From a virus, in the IMG/VR virus record IMGVR_UViG_3300031673_000116, positions 1-45,141 of that record: a DNA stretch of 45,141 nucleotides. One strand, written 5' to 3'. Below are positions 29,601 through 38,711 of this stretch, in pieces (position 1 is the stretch's first letter; the number at the start of each line of letters is the position of its first letter). Position numbers and translations under genes: made by a program. The notes beneath the pieces are model-generated. The model saw nothing but the letters and a program-made list of their open reading frames with translations, was not told where the DNA came from and made no database searches.

Positions 29601-32600
29601 AGAACATCTCTGATGCGATCAAGAATGCTAAGTTTGATTTTGAGGATCTTGCAGATCTTGTCATTGGCTTTGCTGGTGACATCAAGGGTGAGTTGACTAG
29701 CTCTCTTGAGGGCTTAATATCTGATGCTATTTTTAGTCCAGAGGCCAGACGCGCAATTAAGTCTGAGTTTGACCAGACCATGCGTGATCTCAGGACTAGT
29801 CATGCCGAAACACTGACTGAGATTGCCAAGCAAAGAGCCGCCGATCTTGCAAACCTCCAAGAGGTAGAAGCCGCAAAGCGGCTTGAGATTGGACAGACCC
29901 TTGGCCTTCAAAGAGAGGAACTTCGCAAGGAACTCCTTGGTGAAAGAGGAGAACGCATTGAGGCATTCCGCGATGAGAAGGACGACCTCAAAGATGCACT
30001 AAATGACGGGATCGAAGAGAGAAGAGAAGCGTTTAACAGAGAGATTACAGAACTCAATCGACAGCTTGCCGAAAAGGAGATCAAAGAGGAGGATTTCAAC
30101 AAGAAGGTTGCAGAACAGAAACGAGAACTGGCACAGGACATTCTCGATATTGAGTCTGATAATGCAAAAGATTTACTTGACGCCAGAGAGACATTCAATA
30201 ACGATATTGTTTCTTTGGACGAGGATAGAGAACAACAGCTTGCCGCCCAGCGAGCAGAGTTTGCAGCCGAACTTGAAACACAGTTTTCGGAGTTCGTTGG
30301 GGCAAGGGCAGATATTGAAGATACGTTCAGGTCTGATCTTCTGACTTCTCAGGAACAATTCCGCACAGATGTTGCACAAGCAATGATGGATCTACAATCC
30401 GCTCTTGAGGAGCAGGGAGACCCCATTGCTAATTTCTTTGATAATTTGTTTGCTGGCATCATTGGTAATTTTACTAGCCTACTTGCCCAGATTGGGGGCG
30501 GTCTTATTACTCAGGGGTTTGGTGCTCTTGCTAGTGCCATCGCCCCGGGCGCAGTCAGCGCCTTTACCACGGCTGTTGAGGGGACCGCGATTGGCGATGC
30601 GCTAGTTACTGGGGCAGGAGCCGCCGCAGCGACTACACTCTCTACTACAACTGCGGCAGGAGCCGCCGCAGCGGGCGGGGGTGGACTGGCGGCATTTGAT
30701 GTGGCTGCCCCCGCCAGCTTAGGTGCCCTGGGGACAGCCGCCATTGCAGCTATCCCCTTTGTCGTTGCCATTGTTGGCCCTATCATTGCAGAGGCTCTTG
30801 GTTTTGGTGTCCCAACAAGAGAAGAAGAGATTGAGGCTCAAGTTGCTGCTGGTTCTAAGGTTGTTATTGGTCAGTTTTTCGACCTGTTCTCTGACGCATT
30901 TGAATCACAAGATCTTAGTTTGTTTGACTTTGGTGAGGGGTTTGGGCCTACCGCTGCACCCACCTCCACTAACAACAGGACTGGACAAACATTCGATATT
31001 GGTCCCAGTATTGATAATCCACTAGATATTCTTATCAATTCCATTTCCCCCAGCTCTGCTGGTGCGGGTGGCCTGCGTGGCTCCGAGCAGGCCATTCAGG
31101 AATTGTTCTTTGGACCCAACTTTGAGAAAGGCCTAGAGCTTTCAATCGGTGTACCTATTAATAATATCGCTGGTGATATTTCAAGAACACTTGAAGCTAT
31201 CGGACTCAAGTTTGCAGGGTTCCTTGGGCTTGCGGGGGAAGAGGCCAGACAGTTTGCGGGCAACTTTGGCGCTTCGTTTGCCGAGTCCGTTGCGGCTGCT
31301 GGTGGTGGCATTGAGGAATTGCTCGGCGCTATCAGCGTGCTCGAACAAGAGTTGGGGGTTGATGGCGCAACTCTGAGAAACATTAACAGGATTCAGGATA
31401 GACTTGTAGACCAACTTGACCCCGGTGTATTCCAGGGATTTAGAAACAATATCATTACAGAACTCAAGGCACTTGGAGTTGACGTTGACGAATTTGCGTC
31501 TACCGAATTTGACCTGAATTTTATTGCCTCGGCACTTGAGGGGACAAGCGTTAGTGTCGAAACATTTCTGGATCTTATCATTGGTCAGATCGACCGCCTT
31601 GGCCCAGAGTTTGTTGATCTGTCTGGTATTGCTTTTGAAACTGGTCAGGCAATGCAGCTTGCGGTTCGTGATGGGTTTGGTGACATTGCCAGCATCACAG
31701 GGGAACTAACACCAGAACTACAGGCCAATCTACAGAGCAATATCGGTATCATTCAGGACATTGCAGAAGAGTCTGGGGCAGCCGCATTGGGTGTTGTCAA
31801 TGCTATCTTCATTAAGATCACTGAGATTAGAGATAAAGCACAAGCTGTGTTAGACGAACCAACGTCAACCCCAGAAGATATTGCTGCGGCCACTCAGGCA
31901 ATCATGGACGCCGACGTTGCCCTTACTGAGCTACAGGCACAGGCAGAATCTGGTGAGTTTGATTTTGCTGCTATCTTTGGGGATCTAGGATTACAAGGTG
32001 AAGAACTTCGCAAGTTCATCGTTGGCATAAGCAAGGAGTTACAGACAGCATTTACTGACCTCACCACGTTGAGCGAGGAACAGCTTGATATCCTCATCAA
32101 GAGGGGTGTCATTACAATTGAGACAAAGACTCTTGAGTTGCAGAGAAGATTGTTAGAAGCTGTTATAGATATCGATACAGTTGTTGTCGGGGTAACCAGT
32201 GATGTTGTTGCTCTCAACGGAGGTACCCTCAATGAGCTTGAGAGTGCTGTTACAACCACACAGCAGAACATTGCCACCGAAACCGTGAACGCACAGGCTC
32301 AAATTACAGCGTCAGCCGACATCATCACAGAGCGGTTTGCGCCTGACGGGGACCTTGTGGGACACATTGTCGAGATGGGCCAAGTGGGAGTACAGGCCGG
32401 TGAGGACATCGAAGAGGCATTCATCGGAACAGATGGTGTCATTTTCGCAGGCATTGAGGCGTGGGACGGTATAAAAGAAGCCGCCAAAGAAGCTATCGAG
32501 GGCCCCGGGGGGATGATTGAATCTGTTAATAATCTTGCGCTGGCTATCTCTTCCTTGCCTACAATTGATTTGAGTACAGAGTTCGATGCTGCCAAGGTTT

Positions 32601-32824
32601 TGCCTGGCGGTGGGGCCCCCGTTTTCAATCCATTTGCCAATACATTCACCCCAATCAGCGATGACGAGCAGAATGAGACCGACAACACATCTAAGAGCAA
32701 GACTATCAACATTAATCTGAACGCCCCCAAGGCCAGGGTTGTCGATAGAGCATCCTTCAATGAATTTGCCAGAGACATCAAGGATGAGATTGAAAGAATT
32801 GACAACAGAAGAAGAAGTGTCTAA
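26654..32824 (+). CDS. Tape measure protein
   Basis: A 2056-residue protein with a GTG start after AGGGGATGAG. The N-terminal domain (about residues 40-370) is of TP901-1 tape-measure type, with VETAADGVTTIMNAYA and LNGSMGRLAPLASQVG. Hydrophobic segments follow (about 400-440 and 470-510). A very long charged coiled coil covers about 520-1240. An Ala/Gly-rich hydrophobic region lies at about 1265-1385, then helical and Gly-rich sequence to the end. It sets tail length; with the usual rule of about 0.15 nm per residue the tail would be near 300 nm. No lysozyme or peptidase domain was noticed. Confidence 0.93.
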   Translation: MPGLREFAITLTADVGGMVRGIKRGTEAFDAFGFETRLVLRTIGTAITALGAGISTFVAFGVNEFKKFEKELNNFTTLLFDDASTATNEITQLTEEYTKAILDLSVASGKTAVDLARGLYDVISAGSQSITDSSQAIEVLTVATQLSVAGLSSVETAADGVTTIMNAYATSNVSAAEAADFLSNTVIRGKTRLDELNGSMGRLAPLASQVGISLRDLSIILAQTTRSGLKTDEAITSIRGIMRSFIKPTAQVREAAKLLAIQLDDSSFSIDVNAIRTKGLVGILGQLATRYRSLTGKDQADFVNQLGEIFPRIRGLSGGIASLTQFLTGFGTELELDIEAAERTGTALKQFEDQTDTLAFATDRLSSSIAALAIQSVDGALTPALKLITNSFTFLLEVLRDIPILGDLIALFAGIIGPIVTATGAIILFAAEIAILDKFILPLFIAQMTRMGISVGLLTLATNASTLALSLFAGAVKTGILRLFGTLPTFAAFAAAAFLGVKALGALLDVFVESKDVLTEEEKSVISISENIRDNVQRIKDLEEAKKSALLSSEEKINLDTRIKNLTEGITKAQLDLNEAIEATPAAKAKQLFEDLTETFNLINNLGETKGDGFFAQLKDAFTGFPEQLKGLFELFKISGVTLDVTEALAKVEADRAAARKKFNELEAIAFVESATFREEELEDITNALRLDAEKLEAQKDALGASDLRLEALNKEIDLAKALAKDKKKSEFDLAKLEQDRAKEETKRAEIVRKLNSEIAQSNAAILASKAEEFAINVGILQQQAEKTLSLEDDRIAQIGLVLSIDAEIDAREAALVALRASVKEERALAQDAKLTEQATQARVGAIQANINKSKAEIEALKEKKRLELETLEILRDRNRELELSREKRLAEIDVDRIRLDIASKITGVEEEQKQIEIELTKLVAEELRLRNDLLDSEFTDVKGNEVKTRELQFQRDALIAQAEAADKLVGLLTRSSFQRGLQNISDAIKNAKFDFEDLADLVIGFAGDIKGELTSSLEGLISDAIFSPEARRAIKSEFDQTMRDLRTSHAETLTEIAKQRAADLANLQEVEAAKRLEIGQTLGLQREELRKELLGERGERIEAFRDEKDDLKDALNDGIEERREAFNREITELNRQLAEKEIKEEDFNKKVAEQKRELAQDILDIESDNAKDLLDARETFNNDIVSLDEDREQQLAAQRAEFAAELETQFSEFVGARADIEDTFRSDLLTSQEQFRTDVAQAMMDLQSALEEQGDPIANFFDNLFAGIIGNFTSLLAQIGGGLITQGFGALASAIAPGAVSAFTTAVEGTAIGDALVTGAGAAAATTLSTTTAAGAAAAGGGGLAAFDVAAPASLGALGTAAIAAIPFVVAIVGPIIAEALGFGVPTREEEIEAQVAAGSKVVIGQFFDLFSDAFESQDLSLFDFGEGFGPTAAPTSTNNRTGQTFDIGPSIDNPLDILINSISPSSAGAGGLRGSEQAIQELFFGPNFEKGLELSIGVPINNIAGDISRTLEAIGLKFAGFLGLAGEEARQFAGNFGASFAESVAAAGGGIEELLGAISVLEQELGVDGATLRNINRIQDRLVDQLDPGVFQGFRNNIITELKALGVDVDEFASTEFDLNFIASALEGTSVSVETFLDLIIGQIDRLGPEFVDLSGIAFETGQAMQLAVRDGFGDIASITGELTPELQANLQSNIGIIQDIAEESGAAALGVVNAIFIKITEIRDKAQAVLDEPTSTPEDIAAATQAIMDADVALTELQAQAESGEFDFAAIFGDLGLQGEELRKFIVGISKELQTAFTDLTTLSEEQLDILIKRGVITIETKTLELQRRLLEAVIDIDTVVVGVTSDVVALNGGTLNELESAVTTTQQNIATETVNAQAQITASADIITERFAPDGDLVGHIVEMGQVGVQAGEDIEEAFIGTDGVIFAGIEAWDGIKEAAKEAIEGPGGMIESVNNLALAISSLPTIDLSTEFDAAKVLPGGGAPVFNPFANTFTPISDDEQNETDNTSKSKTININLNAPKARVVDRASFNEFARDIKDEIERIDNRRRSV
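30614..30674 (+). repeat. Direct repeat in the Ala-rich part of the tape measure
   Basis: GGCAGGAGCCGCCGCAGCG (19 bases) occurs near 30615 and again about 41 bases later, near 30656, in the same frame. Both copies encode an AGAAAA-type string. It is probably a recent small internal duplication within low-complexity sequence. Confidence 0.6.
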
Positions 32825-33984
32825 TGGCTATTTCCGCTGGTACCCCACCGTTCTCTCTAAAGAACAGATCGCCAAGGTTCATGAAAAAGAACAAGGCGAA
32901 TTCTGGCAACATAACTGTTGACAACAATCTATGGGGGCACCTAAGCACAGCACAGAAGTTTGGTTCCGGTTGGGCAGAGATGAATGTCCGCACCCCCATG
33001 TGGGGGAGTGCCGCAGGCGTTACTGAGGCAGACTATGTTGTTCAGATTAATGATAGTCTCCCTGGTGCCACGCTCGGAACCGCTGCATTCAGATGGGGGA
33101 AGGAGTATAAAGATCGTTCTGGATTCGCGTGGATGAGTGCAGGAGAAACGATTGTAGAACAAACTGTTTACAACCTTGAGAACGGTGTTCAGATCGTATT
33201 TACTGCCGGAGCAACTACACCAGATTTTGTCGCCAAGGACCGATGGCACTTTCAGGCACTTAGGCCATTCGGACCAGAGAAGATGCTGGACTTTGATCGC
33301 AGTAAGTGCTGGAGAAGCAGGCCAATAGATACTACTACTCAGATTGTGATTGACCTGAGCAATGAAGACGATAAGCAGACAAATTGTCTGATACTATATG
33401 ATCACAACTTTGGTGCTGGCACTACGATTACATATAGTTTTGGTGCAGGCTCTGTTTCTATCAATGGCGACTCTGTTAACAAAAGAAATGTAATATATTT
33501 TGACACAACACAGCCACTGCATACAATCAACATTGATTCCGGTGGTGACAGTATTCCTTTCCACCAGATTGGGTATCTATATCTGGGTGCTGCATTTGAG
33601 CTATTCAGACACAGAGATATCCAGTACACGAGAGTTGACGCCAAAGATGGCGACCGGGGAGAACACAATATCAAGAAGATTGATTACAAGAAAGATGTAA
33701 TCAGGATGTCTTTCACACTCATGGAAGAAGGGTTCGTCTCTAATCGGACCCAGCTGGTCCCTAGTGGCAAGGGTGATTTTGAAATAATGGTTGACTATAT
33801 CGAACAGATTATTGAACCCAACACATTTGAGGAGCCTGCATTCATCCACTTCAATCCCAGTGTCCCTTGGGACTTCAACATGTATTTCCTTGAGAATCCA
33901 AGCATCACTTCTACTTCCAACTTCAAGGATCTATTTGACTTCTCGTTCGATCTTGAGGAAGTCAGAAGGCAGAGGTTGAAGTAA
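32824..33984 (+). CDS. Tail-tip protein, paralog A
   Basis: A 386-residue protein; its ATG shares a base with the tape-measure stop, the normal place for a distal tail protein. It is beta-rich and shares with the next gene the strings PRFMKKNK, DHNFG-GTTITY, TQPLHTI and IGYLYLG in the same order. The C-terminal half ends with FKDLFDFSFDLEEV. It probably forms a ring at the tail end. The family is not named, because no distal-tail signature is clear beyond position. Confidence 0.65.
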   Translation: MAISAGTPPFSLKNRSPRFMKKNKANSGNITVDNNLWGHLSTAQKFGSGWAEMNVRTPMWGSAAGVTEADYVVQINDSLPGATLGTAAFRWGKEYKDRSGFAWMSAGETIVEQTVYNLENGVQIVFTAGATTPDFVAKDRWHFQALRPFGPEKMLDFDRSKCWRSRPIDTTTQIVIDLSNEDDKQTNCLILYDHNFGAGTTITYSFGAGSVSINGDSVNKRNVIYFDTTQPLHTINIDSGGDSIPFHQIGYLYLGAAFELFRHRDIQYTRVDAKDGDRGEHNIKKIDYKKDVIRMSFTLMEEGFVSNRTQLVPSGKGDFEIMVDYIEQIIEPNTFEEPAFIHFNPSVPWDFNMYFLENPSITSTSNFKDLFDFSFDLEEVRRQRLK

Positions 33985-35111
33985 TGCCAGCTCTAGTTGT
34001 AGAAACATTGACACTAGACAACAGGAATCTACGACCCAGGTTCATGAAGAAGAACAAGGTTAATAGGTTCAATATTACAGCAGATTCCGCAGATGGGTTT
34101 TGCACTAAGCCAACAGCCAATAAGGTGGGCTTGGCCGATCTATATGTTTCGCAAACTTTGTCTGGGGTGCTTGGGACAACAGAGGCAGAATACACAATCA
34201 GCATAGACAGCACTACGGCGGGGACCTCTGTTGGTGCCGCCACCTATCGTGTGGGCATGCAATATTCCGACGTTAGCGGTATGACTTATACGGCTTTCAG
34301 TGTGCCCACCACAACCAATTCAACTACATTGAATGGTGATGTAAGGTTTGTATGGGCCGCTGGTTCTACGAATCCTGATTTTATTGTTGGAGACCGTTGG
34401 ACGTTCCAGTCAAGATTCCCCAATGGACCTGCCGCAGCCTCTATTTATCATCGAGATATGAAGTTCTATGGACCCCCGGGCCAGACGGTCAACACCATTG
34501 TAGTGGATCTGAGTGCCTCTCAGGACAACACAGTGAACACCCTAGCCATTCTGGATCATAACTTTGGGCCTGGCACTACCATAACCTACACCGTAGGGGA
34601 CAAGACACATTCAGTAGAGGGGGATTCTGGTGGTAAGAACATTTTGTACTTTGAGAACACCACTCAGCCGCTGCACACAATTACCATTGACGCCACTGGC
34701 GACAGCATCAGTCAGCATGAGATTGGTTATCTATATCTTGGTGAGAAATTTGAGTTTTCCGATAGGCGCAGAGATGTAAAGTATACTTTACTGTTTGATG
34801 CGCTTGGAGACTACGGGCAGACACTTGCAAGGTTTACGGATTACACCAAAAAGGTTTACTCTCTCACGTTCCCATTGGTTGAGGGGGTATCGTCTAACAC
34901 TGATGCTGAGAACTACATGGCTTTCAGGGACGAACTGGTGAAGTCTCAGAGCTACGAGGAACCACTGCTGTTCCATCCCAACCCTACCGATACCAGAGAG
35001 TTTGGTTTGTACTTCTTTGACGATGATGGATTTGTGAGAGATAATATATACTTGAATTTGTTTAATTTGACATTGGACTTTCACGAAGTGCCCAAAGAGG
35101 TACATAGCTAA
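33984..35111 (+). CDS. Tail-tip protein, paralog B
   Basis: A 375-residue protein that overlaps the previous stop by one base and is homologous to it over most of its length (shared PRFMKKNK near residue 18, ILDHNFGPGTTITYT near 191, TTQPLHTITID near 225, EIGYLYLGEKFE near 247). The two genes arose by tandem duplication and have diverged strongly. They may form two stacked rings or a hetero-oligomeric tip. Confidence 0.65.
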   Translation: MPALVVETLTLDNRNLRPRFMKKNKVNRFNITADSADGFCTKPTANKVGLADLYVSQTLSGVLGTTEAEYTISIDSTTAGTSVGAATYRVGMQYSDVSGMTYTAFSVPTTTNSTTLNGDVRFVWAAGSTNPDFIVGDRWTFQSRFPNGPAAASIYHRDMKFYGPPGQTVNTIVVDLSASQDNTVNTLAILDHNFGPGTTITYTVGDKTHSVEGDSGGKNILYFENTTQPLHTITIDATGDSISQHEIGYLYLGEKFEFSDRRRDVKYTLLFDALGDYGQTLARFTDYTKKVYSLTFPLVEGVSSNTDAENYMAFRDELVKSQSYEEPLLFHPNPTDTREFGLYFFDDDGFVRDNIYLNLFNLTLDFHEVPKEVHS

Positions 35112-36058
35112 TGGCCCTCAATACTCTATCTATCCCCAATGGCTCTCTTGTTTTCGGGAGAGAAAGCCGTGCTAGGCCATATGTTAACTTTTGGTTTGGG
35201 ACCGACTTAGGGTTCCGTGTGTTTGGACCATACTCCACGGACAGTATTCTTGAGAATCCCAGAGGATCCAGTAGGGCCTTGATGTCTCAGTTCAATAACC
35301 TCATATCAGATGGGGACATGCAGGACCCAGGCGTGACTAACTGGACTAGCTTTAGTGGGGGTACGCGGACCAAGGAGATTGACGGGACGAATGGCAATGT
35401 TCAGGTGATGAAAGTGACTGATGTTTCTGGTGTCTTTGGTGTTGAGCAAACATTCACACCCACAGAATCACTGGTTGGTAAGAAAATCATTGTCTTTGTC
35501 GAGGGGAAAAGCGCAGGGGATGCGCGTATTTTCGTCAGTTTGAGATACAATGGTGAGGATATTTATGACGTAGATGAGTCTATTTCTGAGTTTGATACAG
35601 AATACCAGACAGGAGTGACTAGGTTTGTGGTTCCCCTTGAGGCAGAGGGTGAAGACATTACTGTCAGAATCTTTTCAAATCCACTAGGTACATTTTACGT
35701 CAGAAACATCCTGGTTGCAGTTGACCCATCGAACATGTCCAATCCCCTGATAGATAGTCGGTCTTCTTTGGTGAGTGGGCCACAGGTCACTATTGGCGCA
35801 ACACCCATCAACACTAATGTGTTTTCTGCTGTTAGCTCCCTGGAGGAGCGAGAGATCAATGTTGGTCTATCAAACATAGATAGGTATTTTTCGGATATTG
35901 TTCGACCAGGATATTTCAGAGAGAGATTGATCGGCAGAGTGTCGTTTGTGGAACAAGGTTTTCTGGACAGTGACGTGAAAAGAATTGCATTTGTTGGAAG
36001 ATGTGTGAGATATTCCCTTTCTAGGGACAGTGCCAACATTGTCTTGAGGGGGACGTAA
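35111..36058 (+). CDS. Tail-tip/baseplate protein with carbohydrate-binding-like segment
   Basis: A 315-residue protein coupled to its neighbours by single-base overlaps. The N-terminal 60 residues are tail-protein-like. Residues about 75-200 (DGDMQDPGVTNWTSFSGGTR through the IFVSLRYNGEDIYDV region) resemble a beta-sandwich carbohydrate-binding module. The C-terminal part is short and charged. Such a domain in the tip could hold sugars on the host surface. The domain call is from pattern only. Confidence 0.55.
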   Translation: MALNTLSIPNGSLVFGRESRARPYVNFWFGTDLGFRVFGPYSTDSILENPRGSSRALMSQFNNLISDGDMQDPGVTNWTSFSGGTRTKEIDGTNGNVQVMKVTDVSGVFGVEQTFTPTESLVGKKIIVFVEGKSAGDARIFVSLRYNGEDIYDVDESISEFDTEYQTGVTRFVVPLEAEGEDITVRIFSNPLGTFYVRNILVAVDPSNMSNPLIDSRSSLVSGPQVTIGATPINTNVFSAVSSLEEREINVGLSNIDRYFSDIVRPGYFRERLIGRVSFVEQGFLDSDVKRIAFVGRCVRYSLSRDSANIVLRGT

Positions 36059-37284
36059 TGGCTAAGTTCGATCAGATAATTGAACTTGACAGAAGTGATG
36101 TATTTTCTGCACCACGGGAGCAGGACGATGTATTGCAGGTTGTGTACGGGGATCACACACTCAAGGCAGAGAACAAGGGGCTCGTCCGGTGTGTTGAGAT
36201 TTCACTTGGGGATATCTTTCTGATTTCAGACAGCCCTATCTTCTCCGTTAACGACGTGTACGACGGTGATGGAAAAATCATCGAGGATACCGAATACAGT
36301 ATCGTACTAGACGGATCATTTCAGGGCAGAGACAACATTGCTTACCTCGATTTTGTATTCACTGACAGTGGGGACCCAGAAGACTTTGATATTAAAACAC
36401 CCATCACGGTGCAATGTGTAGGCAAAGTGGATGATACTGGTGCCGTTATCGAGAACCCTGTTGAGGTTATTAAGGATTTCTTGATCAGCAAGGGTGGGTG
36501 GGCAGAGGATGATTTCAGCACTACTTCGATCTCTGATGCCATCAATCGTGCAAATAATCTAGGTCAAACAATTAGATGGTGCTTTGACCAAGACAACGTG
36601 GCCTCTGCCTGGATCCTCGAAATAATGTTTCAGGTATTGGGCAGTGCATTTGTTGGGCCCGATGCCCGTGTTGTTTTGGCAATTTCTTCTTCTGTTGATC
36701 ACATGGTTGAACAAGATATTGTAGCCCATATTGTTGCCAAGAGAGACTGTGTTGGAGGCAACGATGGACCACAGGTTGATTTCGATGAGCAGAACGTGAT
36801 TACAAGGGTTGTAATTAACTACAGCCATAGTTGGGCAGAGGGCAACAATCTTTCGATCCTTGATTCGACCAACGACGAGGTTGACGCCAACTATGGTATT
36901 GGACTCACTAAAGAGATCACACTCAGAGGGATCCACAGCGACGCCACGGCATATCTGATTGCCCAGGACATTCTCGAAGACTTTAATCTGACCAGAAGCG
37001 AGTACGGCATTTTCAGATTTACAGTTAAGGGGATGAAGGCCGCTGGTGCCAGATTTGGGCAGCTACTGGGGTTCACCTGGCCCTGGGGACCAGGCGGGGC
37101 AGAGTTTATCAATAGGTTTGTGAAGATCTTTGATGTGACAGATGAACATCTTGATGGGTCTCAGACTATTCTGGCAAGAGAGACAGGGTTGGCAATTATT
37201 GACAATATTGTGGCTGATGGTACAATCATAGCTGATGGATCCGAAACCGCAGATCCACCCATTAGCCAGGTAATTAGACCGTAG
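36058..37284 (+). CDS. Baseplate/tail-hub-like protein
   Basis: A 408-residue protein directly after the previous gene, in the usual position of the hub or Tal-type protein. It is mixed alpha/beta with an Asp-rich character. The C-terminal region contains GQLLGFTWPWGPGGAEF, then a repeated DGTIIADGSE-like tail that may adapt to fibre proteins. No enzymatic motif was found. The function is inferred from order. Confidence 0.5.
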   Translation: MAKFDQIIELDRSDVFSAPREQDDVLQVVYGDHTLKAENKGLVRCVEISLGDIFLISDSPIFSVNDVYDGDGKIIEDTEYSIVLDGSFQGRDNIAYLDFVFTDSGDPEDFDIKTPITVQCVGKVDDTGAVIENPVEVIKDFLISKGGWAEDDFSTTSISDAINRANNLGQTIRWCFDQDNVASAWILEIMFQVLGSAFVGPDARVVLAISSSVDHMVEQDIVAHIVAKRDCVGGNDGPQVDFDEQNVITRVVINYSHSWAEGNNLSILDSTNDEVDANYGIGLTKEITLRGIHSDATAYLIAQDILEDFNLTRSEYGIFRFTVKGMKAAGARFGQLLGFTWPWGPGGAEFINRFVKIFDVTDEHLDGSQTILARETGLAIIDNIVADGTIIADGSETADPPISQVIRP

Positions 37285-37292
37285 AGGTAGAT

Positions 37293-37871
37293 ATGGCACT
37301 AGATACTGAAATTAATGATTACAAGATCCAAGCCGATGAAGGTATGACTGGCGCCAATCACCCGTCCGGCCTTGAGGATACACTCAATCGAGAGGCCAAC
37401 AGGATCTATAATCTGCTTCGTATTGAGAATATGTTTGCGAACGGAGCCAATAAGATTCGTGCATTCAGCGAGAAGATTGCAGATGCGGGGTCGTTTATTA
37501 CTGGAGGGGCCACTGCCCTTTTGGGCGATTTTGAATTCACCATCACAGACCCACAGGCTGTTGTATTCGGTGTTCTGTTGACAAACATGGGACTGGAGGG
37601 ACTCCAGGGCAATAATGCAAATATTACTGTAGAAGTATTTATCGACGGAGTTCAGTCACAGGGAACAAGCGAGCTGTTTTTCGATACGCATAATTTTGGT
37701 ACAATTGCTCATGAACGTACTCTCGCCAAGAGTTACGCAGGGACACTAACCGGATCGGGTTCTCACAAGATAGAGGTTGTATGGCAAGGCAGTGGAGGAG
37801 CTGATCAATTTGACATTGAGAACGGCACCTTCCTCCAGGGTGTCGTTATGGAAAATCAATCTTTGATATAG
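37293..37871 (+). CDS. Hypothetical virion/fibre-associated protein
   Basis: A 192-residue protein, with GTAGAGGTAG before the ATG. It has an N-terminal helical part (about 20-60) and a beta-rich C-terminal part (about 70-190) with LLTNMGLEGLQG and SGSHKIEVVWQG, which resembles trimeric fibre or TNF/C1q-like jelly-roll sequence. It probably belongs to the tail tip or fibre complex. No family was recognised. Confidence 0.6.
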   Translation: MALDTEINDYKIQADEGMTGANHPSGLEDTLNREANRIYNLLRIENMFANGANKIRAFSEKIADAGSFITGGATALLGDFEFTITDPQAVVFGVLLTNMGLEGLQGNNANITVEVFIDGVQSQGTSELFFDTHNFGTIAHERTLAKSYAGTLTGSGSHKIEVVWQGSGGADQFDIENGTFLQGVVMENQSLI

Positions 37872-37878
37872 GTAGAAT

Positions 37879-38307
37879 ATGGCATTTAATATTTATACAT
37901 TTACGTTCAACAAAGAAATCAACAATACACAGTTGATTTCTGAGATCAACGCAGCCGTTGCCAAGACTATGCTGTTTGGTATGAGATACATACCAACTGA
38001 TTTACCTGCTGATTTCCCCCGTATATTGACGATTAAGACAGAGGATCCTGTTGTCTTGACGGCAGGTGAACAAACAACTGTTGATACTACGATTACTAAT
38101 CATGTTCCCACTCAATCAAACCAACAAGACAAGCAAGATGCAATTGATAATTGGGACACGAAGGTTGCAGCATTTCAACAATTGGTAACCGATTTTCAGG
38201 CAGACTTTAACAATACGCCAACGACAACACAGGACTTGATCGACAATCAGCTTTTGATTAAGGATTTTGTACTTGAGATGGCAGATATTACTACGAGCAT
38301 TACCTAA
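37879..38307 (+). CDS. Hypothetical tail-region protein
   Basis: A 142-residue protein, Thr/Gln/Asn/Asp-rich and acidic, with a helical C-terminal half (about residues 78-140) and no catalytic motif. It starts eight bases after the previous stop and its stop overlaps the next ATG. It may be a fibre chaperone or small tip component. The assignment is by place only. Confidence 0.6.
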   Translation: MAFNIYTFTFNKEINNTQLISEINAAVAKTMLFGMRYIPTDLPADFPRILTIKTEDPVVLTAGEQTTVDTTITNHVPTQSNQQDKQDAIDNWDTKVAAFQQLVTDFQADFNNTPTTTQDLIDNQLLIKDFVLEMADITTSIT

Positions 38308-38711
38308 TGGCTGAGTTCTTTGGTGGAATCCCCTTCTTCAATCATCAACCAGTATTGGTTGAGACGGATTCCGCTTACCCATATTTGGTTAAGCATAATC
38401 AATTGAACATATCGGGCCAACGGCCAGGGAAATACCTCATAGCTTGGGCGTATACTTGGTCACACTCTAGTATATCCAGTCAGTTCATTTCTCGTATTAG
38501 ACTTGGGAATCAATACCTAATTAATCCAGAAACAGATGGAGCACACAAGCAAAAACCAAGAAGTACAGGGGATGTCATACCTGCATTTGGATTCGCTGTT
38601 ACGGACATAGGGGCTGGGGCACAGAAGATTGTTCTTGAGTTTACCACTAGTGTTACTGGAAGTGTATCTAGGATCCATTCCTCTACTATTGTTGTGTGGA
38701 GGGTTGGATAA
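38307..38711 (+). CDS. Hypothetical fibre-type protein
   Basis: A 134-residue protein coupled on both sides by one-base overlaps. The sequence is beta-rich with aromatic residues (AWAYTWSHSSISSQFISRIR) and ends VVWRVG. This is the pattern of a C1q/TNF-like or collar beta-sandwich found in fibre tips. No specific receptor can be inferred. Confidence 0.6.
   Translation: MAEFFGGIPFFNHQPVLVETDSAYPYLVKHNQLNISGQRPGKYLIAWAYTWSHSSISSQFISRIRLGNQYLINPETDGAHKQKPRSTGDVIPAFGFAVTDIGAGAQKIVLEFTTSVTGSVSRIHSSTIVVWRVG

Noticed and set aside
28933-29781. 282-residue minus-strand frame opposite the tape measure coiled coil
   Set aside because: Its Ser/Arg/Ala-rich composition is the mirror of the repeated Glu/Leu/Ala codons on the + strand.
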